Shown here: piece by piece, positions 7,633-13,159 of the stretch | How positions within the stretch are numbered: position 1 is the stretch's first letter | How the letters are laid out: every line of letters begins with the position of its first letter | Assembly: GCF_024758505.1 (NCBI RefSeq) | Contig: NZ_CP077970.1 | Span: 3,596,001-3,660,000, forward strand | Source: Bradyrhizobium arachidis | GTDB taxonomy: Bacteria; Pseudomonadota; Alphaproteobacteria; Rhizobiales; Xanthobacteraceae | DNA: 64,000 nucleotides | Reading direction: 5' to 3' | The notes under the pieces: model-generated | The model's database searches: none | What the model was told of the DNA's origin: nothing | Seen by the model: the letters and a program-made list of their open reading frames with translations, nothing else | Translations under genes and position numbers: made by a program

Positions 7633-7866
7633 CTACTCGAACGACTCCGCGACGATGCTGATGCGGAATATGGGCTTCTTGGCCTCGTCCAGCAGCTCCA
7701 TGTTCCATTCGGAGTTTTCCTGGAGCTTGCGCGAGATGCCGGCGGCCATGTCGGCGCAGACGCTGGTCATCTCCTTCCATGCGGCTTCGCGGTCGGCGCA
7801 TTCGGTGGCTTGGTCCGCGCAGCCGGAATAGCGACCGTTTTGGATCCGAAAGAAATAGAGCGGCAT
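7633..7866 (-). CDS. DUF6894-type small protein
   Basis: A 77-residue protein starting MPLYFFRIQNGRYSG, the aromatic opening seen in DUF6894 proteins (M-x-x-YFF-x-x-x-x-G), followed by a helix with ADREAAWKEMTSVCADMAA and a last strand (IFRISIVAESFE). Two clearer members lie at 11776-12024 and 13159-13392. The ATG at 7866 is taken because the conserved opening begins there; upstream codons come from an A-tract tandem repeat. The family has no established function. Confidence 0.7.
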   Translation of the reverse strand: MPLYFFRIQNGRYSGCADQATECADREAAWKEMTSVCADMAAGISRKLQENSEWNMELLDEAKKPIFRISIVAESFE

Positions 7867-7957
7867 GCTGATACCAACGCGCGTGATGGCCGCCCCCAAG
7901 GCTCCATGGGCGCGCAGTGCAATCCCAAACGCGGTACAGATCAACTCCGGAACTCTA

Positions 7958-7990
7958 CGGGTTTTTGCGGGGTTTTTGCGGGGTTTTTGC
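7958..7990. repeat. tandem repeat, 3 x 11 bp, phased A/T tracts
   Basis: Three copies of GGGGTTTTTGC (the first has C in place of the first G) fill 7958-7990. On the minus strand they place five-A tracts every 11 bp, the spacing that favours intrinsic DNA curvature. They lie about 90 bp upstream of the DUF6894 gene starting at 7866. Confidence 0.85.
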
Positions 7991-8095
7991 CGCAGCGCAG
8001 GTATCTCGGCACCCGAGCGCACCGAGACCTATTCTCCGCAATCCAATCTGCCGCGCGCTAGAACGTTTTCGGGCGAGGTGGATACCGAAAAAGCT

Positions 8096-8284
8096 CTAGG
8101 CCAGCTTCCGTGCGAGCGCCTTCAATTCGCGGTCGATCCGAAGCTGCACGCGGCGAATCGCCAAAAGGTCGATCTTCGTCTCCGTCCTGCCGGACTTGAC
8201 CTTGTCGCCGATCCAGAATTGCCACTGCCAGACCCCGGGGACGGAGGTTTTGGCGACGGTGAACTCAACTCCCCTGTGATTCAT
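8096..8284 (-). CDS. small hypothetical protein (62 residues)
   Basis: Soluble protein with a beta-rich opening (GVEFTVAKTSVPGVWQWQFW, then GDKVKSGRTET) and a C-terminal helix (RRVQLRIDRELKALARKLA). GGAGG lies 6-8 nt upstream of the ATG at 8284, good support for translation. No recognised domain. The reading direction is opposite to the next supported gene at 8927. Confidence 0.65.
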   Translation of the reverse strand: MNHRGVEFTVAKTSVPGVWQWQFWIGDKVKSGRTETKIDLLAIRRVQLRIDRELKALARKLA

Positions 8285-8595
8285 GGTCTACCTCCACGAT
8301 TCACGCCCTGATGACGTTAACATGTTGAACGCAATGATATTCCGTGGGCAAGCTAAAATTCGCGGCTAAGTTGTGGACAATCCCTCGATTCCCGGATTCG
8401 TCACGCGATATCCCGGATTCGCGCGTGGCCCGAAAGAAGCGAATTGGGATTTCGAAACATCGGCCATGGACGCGGCGATCTGCCGATTTCCGAACGCCAG
8501 CCCGGAACCATCGGCGTCGATCCTGCTTATCGGTTCGTCACGTTCACTCCATGAGGTCCCGTACGGACCCCGTATCTGGTTCACTGTTCACGGCA

Positions 8596-8763
8596 ATGAA
8601 GCTGATCGTCGAATTGCTCAGGCGGGTCTGGCACCGCAGCTGGACCGACACGGATGCGTATGCCGTTCGCGCGAACGACGGCGGCGATCACTCCAGCATG
8701 GCCGATTTCGTTCGCATTCTCCAAATGCACGATCGGGATCGCGGCGGTTCAAACGGTGCCTGA
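8596..8763 (+). CDS. possible small protein (55 residues), weak
   Basis: Frame beginning MKLIVELLRRVWHRSWTD and ending ILQMHDRDRGGSNGA. It is amphipathic and charged, with no signal peptide and no recognisable domain. No good ribosome site precedes the ATG at 8596. Listed only because the stretch is otherwise empty. Confidence 0.2.
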   Translation: MKLIVELLRRVWHRSWTDTDAYAVRANDGGDHSSMADFVRILQMHDRDRGGSNGA

Positions 8764-8864
8764 TGGGTCAGCCTGGGTGCCGGAACTTTGTTCTGGGACG
8801 GAGAACCACGGGAAAAGCGCGGACCACGGCGACGCATCGACTCCGTCGGCGGCGCCAATTTGGG

Positions 8865-8900
8865 GCAAATCCCGCATTGGGAGCAAATACCGCATTGGGA
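8865..8900. repeat. 18-bp direct duplication
   Basis: GCAAATCCCGCATTGGGA at 8865-8882 is followed immediately by the same 18 bases with one change (C to A at position 7) at 8883-8900. Confidence 0.85.
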
Positions 8901-8926
8901 GTAAGGCAGAGCGGAAGGCTTGAGCA

Positions 8927-9178
8927 GTGAGCTGGTGGCGAGATCTCATGCTGCGTTGGGGGGCGCGGAATTTCGAGCTGGTCTGTCCGCATTGTCGGGG
9001 GCCGGCGTCGCATGTCGCGTTCAAGCGCGGGCGCTACATGCTCGGCGACCAGGAGCTGTCCTGCGAGCAATGCGGCGAGACCAACCGCGTGACGCTGTGG
9101 CGCTTCGAGGGCCTGTCGGACCGGCCGGTCGGATGCGGGCGGGCCTCCCATCAGCCGATCGAGAACCGCCCGCACTGA
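8927..9178 (+). CDS. small zinc-ribbon-like protein
   Basis: 83 residues from a GTG at 8927, or 76 from the ATG at 8948 (MLRWGARNFELVCPHC). CPHCRGPASHVAFKRGRYML and LSCEQCGETNRV give a C-x2-C...C-x2-C pattern typical of a zinc ribbon. A short C-terminal tail (VGCGRASHQPIENRPH) carries another Cys and His. Probably a small cytoplasmic zinc protein; partner or nucleic-acid binding is not shown. Confidence 0.6.
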   Translation: MSWWRDLMLRWGARNFELVCPHCRGPASHVAFKRGRYMLGDQELSCEQCGETNRVTLWRFEGLSDRPVGCGRASHQPIENRPH

Positions 9179-9259
9179 CGGTCCGGAGCTCCGCGGCGGC
9201 TCGTTTCCCTGACGGCACATGCCTTGCTTCACCGAAGCGCCAGACAGCAAAGGCGCCTC

Positions 9260-9487
9260 ATGCTCGGTATTCCCCGCCGCTACAGCCATTTCGTCTTCAG
9301 CGTGATTCAGTCCGGCCTGACCTGCGCCATTGCCTCGGCGGTCGCGAGCTATCCGGCGCTGGCGACGCACCAGTTCGTCGCGCACTGGCTGCTCGCCTGG
9401 CTGGTCTCCTGGGGGGCGATGCTGCCGGTCGTTCTGCTCGCGGCGCCCATGATCCGGTCCGTCTCGCTGCGGCTGACGCGGGAGTAG
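9260..9487 (+). CDS. DUF2798-type small membrane protein
   Basis: About 75 residues with two hydrophobic helices (FVFSVIQSGLTCAIASAVAS and LLAWLVSWGAMLPVVLLAAP) joined by a short loop (FVAHW), and a charged C terminus. The arrangement and the AAPMIRSVSLRL ending fit DUF2798. The ATG at 9260 begins MLGIPRRYSHFVF. A TTG at 9224 would add 12 residues. The stop codon at 9485-9487 abuts a 74-bp palindromic element at 9488. Confidence 0.7.
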   Translation: MLGIPRRYSHFVFSVIQSGLTCAIASAVASYPALATHQFVAHWLLAWLVSWGAMLPVVLLAAPMIRSVSLRLTRE

Positions 9488-9561
9488 AGCATGATCCGGA
9501 AAAGTGCGAAGCGGTTTTCCCTCGCGACAAACGCGGAACGCGTTTGCGCGGAGATCATGCT
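9488..9561. repeat. 74-bp palindromic intergenic element, copy 2
   Basis: Same boundaries (AGCATGAT, ATCATGCT) and same nested hairpin as 6532-6605, with only a few base differences. It begins in the base following the DUF2798 stop codon. Confidence 0.9.
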
Positions 9562-9591
9562 CAAACAAAAACCCGCTTGGCCGCGGCCCAT

Positions 9592-9700
9592 AAAAAAGCC
9601 CCGCCTGGGGAGAGCCGGGCGGGGCAGAAGGTTATTGGAGGCTGAGGTGCTGGGCTGCAACACCATAGCGGCATGACCCTACCCGGGTGAGCTTACATGG
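9592..9700 (-). ncRNA. candidate small RNA with orphan intrinsic terminator
   Basis: A strong minus-strand terminator (stem GCCCCGCC at 9598-9605 with 9618-9625, followed on the minus strand by TTTTTT at 9597-9592) has no gene between it and the previous minus-strand terminator at 9725-9745. The intervening minus-strand sequence contains CCGCTATGGTG and a GGTG...CACC stem. A second orphan terminator at 11077 is preceded by CCGCTAGGGTG. The 5' boundary is a guess. Confidence 0.4.
9598..9625 (-). terminator. intrinsic terminator (minus strand)
   Basis: Perfect 8-bp GC stem (9598-9605 with 9618-9625), followed on the minus strand by six T. Confidence 0.75.
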
Positions 9701-9724
9701 AGCTGACAGGGGACGCGCAAAAAC

Positions 9725-9745
9725 GGGGACGCTCCATGCGTCCCC
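9725..9745 (-). terminator. intrinsic terminator (minus strand) after the 30-residue peptide gene
   Basis: GGGGACGC at 9725-9732 pairs perfectly with GCGTCCCC at 9738-9745 around a 5-nt loop. On the minus strand it is followed by G and five T (9723-9719). It lies 52 bp downstream of the peptide stop at 9798. Confidence 0.8.
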
Positions 9746-9797
9746 AGCAAAAATCCCAAGCAAGAATCCCGAGCAAAATTCAGAGAACGCCGGACGC

Positions 9798-9890
9798 TCA
9801 CCACGCAAACAGCAGGATCGCGGTCAAAACCACCGGCAACACCCCGAGCGCGACGATATAGAGCCGAAACACCGCGTCATCCCGCAACAT
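9798..9890 (-). CDS. 30-residue single-span membrane peptide
   Basis: The frame from the ATG at 9890 encodes MLRDDAVFRLYIVALGVLPV followed by VLTAILLFAW and a stop. It has a charged N terminus and one hydrophobic span of about 20 residues, with the Trp at the membrane edge. No strong ribosome site is visible; a GTG three codons upstream is an alternative. Support comes from composition and from the strong minus-strand terminator shortly after the stop. It would sit in the inner membrane. Function unknown. Confidence 0.5.
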   Translation of the reverse strand: MLRDDAVFRLYIVALGVLPVVLTAILLFAW

Positions 9891-10100
9891 GGGTATCACG
9901 ATACGCGCTGACGAATCGCAGGCCCAGTGCAGTTTGTGCCACCGCCGCGGCCTCACGAGCCTAAGCTGAGGACAGGCCGGCCCTTCGCCAGCCAGTTAGA
10001 TGTTGCCCGGCCAACGTAAATTGATGTCAACTTTCGGTTGCTGTTCGGCCGCGTTTCCTACCTGGGAAACCGGCATGAAAGAGACCTCGAGAGGGCGAGC

Positions 10101-10271
10101 GTGAACGAACCAAAGAAGGAATTGAGCTGCCCGGAATGCGACGGCACCGGACAGGACCGCGGCATGCGTCCGATGCATCTTGGCGAGAAGACGGAATTTC
10201 GTCCCTGCGCCAAGTGCGGCGGATCCGGTCGCGTCGTGGCGCCAAGCGGTGCCGGCGAGGCCGAGCACTGA
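10101..10271 (+). CDS. small DnaJ-type zinc-finger protein
   Basis: 56 residues from a GTG at 10101 (VNEPKKELSCPECDGTGQDR). It has the paired CxxCxGxG motifs CPECDGTG and CAKCGGSG, the cysteine-rich zinc module of DnaJ, without J or substrate domains. GAGGGCGAGC directly precedes the GTG. The in-frame codons from 10038 include no better start. Probably a free-standing zinc protein; a chaperone link is only by similarity. Confidence 0.65.
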   Translation: MNEPKKELSCPECDGTGQDRGMRPMHLGEKTEFRPCAKCGGSGRVVAPSGAGEAEH

Positions 10272-10348
10272 CGCAGTGTCACTTTTCTTCCGGCGAAGTC
10301 GAGACTGCCAATAGGTGGCCTGATATCTTGGGCAGATCGGAGCCATCA

Positions 10349-10522
10349 ATGCCAACCTGGTTGATCTTTCAACTCTGGGCCCTGGCCTGCATGCCCGCCG
10401 CATTCGATATGGCGCGCGATCGCGGCCGATCGACCAAAGCGTGGCTCATCATGGCCCTGGTGTTCGGACCTCTGGCGCTTCTCGTGCTCCTTGCCTTGGG
10501 ACCCGCCAAGGCCGCCGATTGA
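10349..10522 (+). CDS. small membrane protein (57 residues)
   Basis: Two hydrophobic segments (MPTWLIFQLWALACMPAAF and KAWLIMALVFGPLALLVLLA) flank a basic loop (DMARDRGRSTK), so the loop probably faces the cytoplasm. CGGAGC lies about 8 nt upstream of the ATG at 10349. The last codons (AAG GCC GCC GAT TGA) form half of a hairpin with the following GGCGGCCT, so the stop codon lies in the loop. Function unknown. Confidence 0.65.
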   Translation: MPTWLIFQLWALACMPAAFDMARDRGRSTKAWLIMALVFGPLALLVLLALGPAKAAD

Positions 10523-10530
10523 GGCGGCCT
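10509..10530. terminator. stop-codon-embedded hairpin 1
   Basis: AGGCCGCC (10509-10516), loop GATTGA holding the stop TGA (10520-10522), then GGCGGCCT (10523-10530). The stem is identical to those at 12238 and 13138. Confidence 0.65.
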
Positions 10531-10697
10531 CTGGAAGGGGAATAGATGGCGTATCCCGGTAACTATCGACTGAGCCGAGAGATGGTGATCGATCTCGATC
10601 TTTGATCGAGGCAGCTCGGATGAACTCCGTTCGCGGTGTAGCCGGCTTGCCACACAGCGAACCATGTTCTCGGTCGGAGAACTACGGGGAGGCGGCC

Positions 10698-10898
10698 TCA
10701 GCTCGGCGGCTGCAACCCCGGCGACCTCGCCCAATCGTCCAACCGTGACGCGACCTCGGCCTGGCGAGCCTTCCTGACGAGGGCGTCACGCTCCGGACCT
10801 GGGGGAAGCGCCTCGGCATCAGATTGGAGCTGTTTGACCCAAGCGGAAAGTCTGTCTTGAAGGGTGAGCTGTTGCTTGAAACGACGCCGCTTGAACAT
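10698..10898 (-). CDS. small basic coiled-helix protein, paralogue of the 12516-12713 gene
   Basis: 66 residues starting MFKRRRFKQQLTLQDRLSAW. It then has a helix with ALPPGPERDALVRKARQAE and ends WARSPGLQPPS. The protein at 12516-12713 has the same framework ((M)-x-(K/E)RRRFKQ, ALPPG-x-ERD, RKARQAE, RSP-x-LQPP). The start at 10898 is set by that alignment; the longer frame from 11021 has no match. Soluble and charged. No known domain name. Its stop TGA is followed by GGCCGCCT. Confidence 0.75.
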   Translation of the reverse strand: MFKRRRFKQQLTLQDRLSAWVKQLQSDAEALPPGPERDALVRKARQAEVASRLDDWARSPGLQPPS

Positions 10899-11073
10899 GG
10901 CGCGCACCTTTCCCTGTGAGGAAGGCGGGAGCGCAATTGGCGTTCTCATCACCGGTAAATGCCACGGGCCGTGCGGTGATGGACGCAAGGTATCACCTTT
11001 GGGGGGCGGTTCCCATATCAAATGTTAACGCCGGAACAAAACGCACCAGCCCCCGGCGCAGGGTTTGAGAATC

Positions 11074-11180
11074 AAAAGGGGCCGCTGTGACGCGACCCCT
11101 TGCCGGTTGAAATTCTTGTTCGGGATGGGAAATGCCAGCCCCGGCGGATTCACCCTAGCGGTATTACGCTGCTGATGGGA
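11074..11180 (-). ncRNA. candidate small RNA with orphan terminator, second member
   Basis: On the minus strand, ACCGCTAGGGTG (about 11166-11155) leads into a GGGGCTGGCA segment and a terminator at 11077-11100 with a TTTT tail. No minus-strand gene ends here; the nearest stops at 11440. The layout mirrors the candidate at 9592-9700. The 5' end is not determined. Confidence 0.35.
11077..11100 (-). terminator. intrinsic terminator (minus strand)
   Basis: Nine-bp stem (11077-11085 with 11092-11100). It has one G-T wobble on the minus strand, where it is followed by TTTTGATTC. Confidence 0.6.
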
Positions 11181-11205
11181 CTCCGGACAACTACCGTGTG
11201 AGACA

Positions 11206-11283
11206 CTGTCCTAATTTGCCTCCGTGACGCCCTTGGGTCGATGCTGTCCTAATCAGGACAGTTGCACTGGCAGATTAGGACAC
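11206..11283. repeat. TGTCCT/AGGACA motif cluster with central palindrome
   Basis: CTGTCCTAAT at 11206-11215 and 11244-11253, and the inverted ATTAGGACAC at 11274-11283. The middle copy forms the palindrome CTGTCCT-AATC-AGGACAG (11244-11261). Two rightward AGGACA half-sites start at 11255 and 11277, 22 bp apart, the same spacing as at 12815/12837 and 13452/13474. Confidence 0.75.
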
Positions 11284-11439
11284 CTGACAAAGTAACGCCG
11301 CCTGCTTGAAATGATCGCAGACGGCGTGGGTCCAGCCCCGAGAGGGTGTAATGCAAAATCCCGGATCAGACGATTGTGGGTGATTCATTTGGTCCCGTCT
11401 GTTCGGTAAGCAACACTCGCGGAGGAGAATGAGGCGGCC

Positions 11440-11574
11440 TCAGTGCATCTTGCGGCGGAGCTTCTTGACGATCTCCCGCAGATCGTTGGCGTACCCTTCA
11501 ATGATCCGCCGCGCTTCCTCCAGCCGGGAGGGCCGGGGTTCTGGCACCTCGCTTTGTTTCTCGGGCTCGGTCAT
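11440..11574 (-). CDS. small charged helical protein (44 residues)
   Basis: The frame encodes MTEPEKQSEVPEPRPSRLEE followed by ARRIIEGYANDLREIVKKLR and RKMH. It has an acidic, Pro-rich start and then one long amphipathic basic helix. No strong ribosome site is visible. The composition, the single helix and the clean start argue that it is real. Its TGA is followed by GGCCGCCT, as at the end of the 10698-10898 gene. Function unknown. Confidence 0.55.
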   Translation of the reverse strand: MTEPEKQSEVPEPRPSRLEEARRIIEGYANDLREIVKKLRRKMH

Positions 11575-11612
11575 GGCCCAAAGCTCGAAGTTTAGACGGC
11601 GGGACCATTGAG

Positions 11613-11720
11613 TTAAATCAAGCGCTCGGTTTCATCCAAATGACGGAGCTGCATCGCGCGGTCCATGCAGCACCCTGCGGCGAGACACCGTTCAAAACAA
11701 CTCGGACACCGGGGGGCGAC
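11613..11720 (-). pseudogene. cysteine-rich frame without a start codon
   Basis: Immediately downstream of the DUF6894 gene, a minus-strand frame reads RCPSCFERCLAAGCCMDRAM and ends LRHLDETERLI. The cysteine spacing suggests a small zinc protein, but no ATG, GTG or TTG starts it close by; the nearest in-frame start lies within the neighbouring gene. Possibly a remnant. Confidence 0.25.
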
Positions 11721-11775
11721 TACCGGCAGCAGCGCCGCACGAAACGACCAAAGACATGCTCCTGATGAGGCGGTC

Positions 11776-12024
11776 CTAAGTCCTCTGCCGAACAATATCG
11801 ATGACGAGCCTGGCACGCAGGACCGGCCCATCATCGTCGCGAACCTCGATGGACAGTTGACGGTCCGGGCTGTCCTCGCCCAGGCCGCGAGCGGCATCGC
11901 GAGCCATGTCTGCGAGGGCTTGGGCTGCTTCCACTTGGGCAGCCTTGATGCTGGGAAGCTCTAGCCCTTCCTCGTCCGGGGCGATGACGTCGGCGTCACG
12001 CATGTCGAAATAGTAACGCTTCAT
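11776..12024 (-). CDS. DUF6894-type small protein
   Basis: 82 residues starting MKRYYFDMRDADVIAPDEEG, the signature opening of DUF6894 (RYYFD-x-RD...DEEG), then LELPSIKAAQVEAAQALADM and a final beta strand pair (LSIEVRDDDGPVLRARLVID). The ATG at 12024 is preceded by GGTGG; a TTG just upstream is the alternative. It matches the 13159-13392 protein closely through the DEEGLE and (A/V)EAAQ(A/T)LA segments. Soluble, function unknown. Multiple copies are usual in Bradyrhizobium. Confidence 0.85.
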   Translation of the reverse strand: MKRYYFDMRDADVIAPDEEGLELPSIKAAQVEAAQALADMARDAARGLGEDSPDRQLSIEVRDDDGPVLRARLVIDIVRQRT

Positions 12025-12045
12025 CAACCACCAATGCCCGGCGGT

Positions 12046-12261
12046 TCATGCCGTTCCTAAGTCTTCCCAGATGCGTTCGCCGCACTTGCACGGATAGAGG
12101 AGCAAGGTGCGAGCCTTGGTCAGGTCTGGGAGGGACTGGGCAAGGCGAGGGAGGGCGGCGCAGGTTGGACAGCGCGGGCCATAGTCCTGCGCCTGAAGTG
12201 CTCGCTTTGATGAAGGTCCCTTTGAAGAAGAGAGGGGAGGCCGCCAACTGAGGCGGCCTTG
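12046..12261 (-). pseudogene. zinc-ribbon frame lacking any start codon
   Basis: A 71-codon open minus-strand frame reads ALQAQDYGPRCPTCAALPRL, continues LLLYPCKCGERIWEDLGTA and stops. C-x2-C and C-x-C cysteine pairs form a plausible zinc ribbon with a typical Bradyrhizobium small-protein look. Between the upstream TAG (12262-12264) and the first cysteine there is no ATG, GTG or TTG. The 5' part overlaps the hairpin at 12238-12259, which is also present after the 12939-13151 gene. The original 5' end may have been replaced, or a rare start is used. Confidence 0.45.
12238..12259. terminator. stop-codon-embedded hairpin 2
   Basis: AGGCCGCC (12238-12245), loop AACTGA containing a TGA at 12249-12251, then GGCGGCCT (12252-12259). 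It is identical, loop included, to the hairpin at 13138-13159. The plus-strand frame ending here (MKVPLKKRGEAAN at its end) resembles a shortened copy of the 12939-13151 gene's 3' end. It could also end the minus-strand gene at 12268. Confidence 0.65.
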
Positions 12262-12267
12262 CTAGCG

Positions 12268-12438
12268 TCACTTGGACTCGTGCTCGTGACTATCGAGCAT
12301 CTCAAGCTGCTTTGCCAAGCCGCTTAGGGTGTGCGCGATGTTGGTAAGCAGGGTGATCTTCTTGGTTGCGGTCCCTGCGATCTTGGCCTTGGCCTTGTAG
12401 TCTTTGGCGGCCTCACGACACTCGAACGCGTTTATCAT
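12268..12438 (-). CDS. small helical protein (56 residues)
   Basis: Starts MINAFECREAAKDYKAKAKI, continues with KKITLLTNIAHTLSGLAKQL and ends EMLDSHEHESK. It is all-helical and soluble, with one Cys. GGAGG lies 7-8 nt upstream of the ATG at 12438, strong support for this start against the longer frame from 12552. No recognised domain. It is followed by hairpin 2 on the minus strand. Confidence 0.65.
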   Translation of the reverse strand: MINAFECREAAKDYKAKAKIAGTATKKITLLTNIAHTLSGLAKQLEMLDSHEHESK

Positions 12439-12515
12439 TTTCGGGCCTCCGTCGATCCCAAGCATGTTCCGATTGGGGCGGGAGGTCCATGTAATTTGCG
12501 TCGTCGGTATTTGCC

Positions 12516-12713
12516 TTACTTCGGCGGCTGCAACTCCGGCGATCTCAGCCATTCGCTCATATGGGAGCCGGTTTCGGCTTGGCGGGCTTTGCGCAGGAGC
12601 GTGTCCCGCTCGATACCTGGGGGGAGTGCTTTGGCTTTTTCGCGGAGGCGTTTTGCTTCTTCGGCAAGGCGTTCTTCAAGGGAGATGGTTTGCTTGAAAC
12701 GACGGCGCTCCAT
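12516..12713 (-). CDS. small basic helical protein, paralogue of the 10698-10898 gene
   Basis: 65 residues starting MERRRFKQTISLEERLAEEA, with ALPPGIERDTLLRKARQAE and ending LRSPELQPPK. The match to the 10698-10898 product runs over the whole length, so the two are duplicates that have diverged. Highly charged and soluble. No known function. Confidence 0.75.
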   Translation of the reverse strand: MERRRFKQTISLEERLAEEAKRLREKAKALPPGIERDTLLRKARQAETGSHMSEWLRSPELQPPK

Positions 12714-12810
12714 GACACAACCTCGTCTTTACGGGTCCTAACCGCAGGGTTTGAGTTCTCGAAGTCTAATATGCAGACACGGCGCCTTCAGTTCCAAAGT
12801 GAACATTTCA

Positions 12811-12848
12811 AACTAGGGCACTGCCGAATTCGACCTGGGACACAGGGG
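12811..12848. repeat. AGGNCAC pair element, 22-bp spacing (locus 2)
   Basis: AGGGCAC at 12815-12821 and GGGACAC at 12837-12843 are 22 bp apart in a 38-bp block. The block aligns with 13448-13486, sharing AA-x-TAGG, CACT, CC and AATTC and agreeing at about three-quarters of positions. Confidence 0.6.
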
Positions 12849-12938
12849 GGCAAAGGCACTGTCGTGGATTTATCGCCCCCTCCAACGATGGTTGATGATG
12901 CAATCAAGGGTATCGGGGCGGGGATAGGAAGGTCTCCA

Positions 12939-13151
12939 ATGACCCCGGCTGCTCACAGCCCAGCACCGCCCGCACCTCCACCCCCTGTTGAACCGGGGGC
13001 CATGAAGGTCGCGCTTGATGGAAACCGAATTGTCGTCTCGGCGATAGTCGGATTGAAAGACGCGCGTCGCCTGCTCAAGAGGCTTGAAGCGAACATCGCG
13101 CTGCTGGAGGACGAGGAGAAGGACTCGGGCGACGAAGAGGCCGCCAACTGA
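12939..13151 (+). CDS. small acidic-tailed protein (70 residues)
   Basis: Starts with a Pro-rich segment (MTPAAHSPAPPAPPPPVEPG), then AMKVALDGNRIVVSAIVGLK and a helix (DARRLLKRLEANIALLEDEE) with an acidic tail ending DEEAAN. GGAAGG precedes the ATG at 12939; an ATG at 12888 would add 17 residues. The stop codon lies in the loop of an 8-bp hairpin, and the convergent DUF6894 gene ends 8 bp further on. No recognised domain. Confidence 0.65.
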   Translation: MTPAAHSPAPPAPPPPVEPGAMKVALDGNRIVVSAIVGLKDARRLLKRLEANIALLEDEEKDSGDEEAAN

Positions 13152-13159
13152 GGCGGCCT
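13138..13159. terminator. stop-codon-embedded hairpin 3 (bidirectional)
   Basis: AGGCCGCC (13138-13145), loop AACTGA with the stop TGA at 13149-13151, then GGCGGCCT (13152-13159). It lies exactly between the 3' ends of two convergent genes, at 13151 and 13159. Confidence 0.65.

Larger units (their letters stand above)
8285..8926. other. 642-bp stretch without a clearly supported gene
   Basis: Frames in both directions lack ribosome sites and recognisable motifs. It holds two TCCCGGATTCG copies (about 8391 and 8411), one weak 55-codon frame at 8596-8763, and an 18-bp duplication at 8865-8900. It may be decayed coding sequence. Confidence 0.5.
10899..11439. other. 541-bp gene-free stretch with terminator and repeated motif
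   Basis: No coding frame is supported. It holds a minus-strand terminator (11077-11100), sequence matching the candidate small RNA at 9.6 kb, and the AGGACA/TGTCCT motif cluster at 11206-11283. Confidence 0.55.

Noticed and set aside
8373..8930. 185-codon plus-strand frame
   Set aside because: No ribosome site, no motif, odd composition, and it ends inside the 18-bp duplication region; not supported as a gene.
12048..12251. 67-codon plus-strand frame ending EAAN
   Set aside because: Only its last part resembles the 12939-13151 gene; the first part is the antisense of the zinc-ribbon frame. Treated as a possible 3'-end fragment, not a gene.
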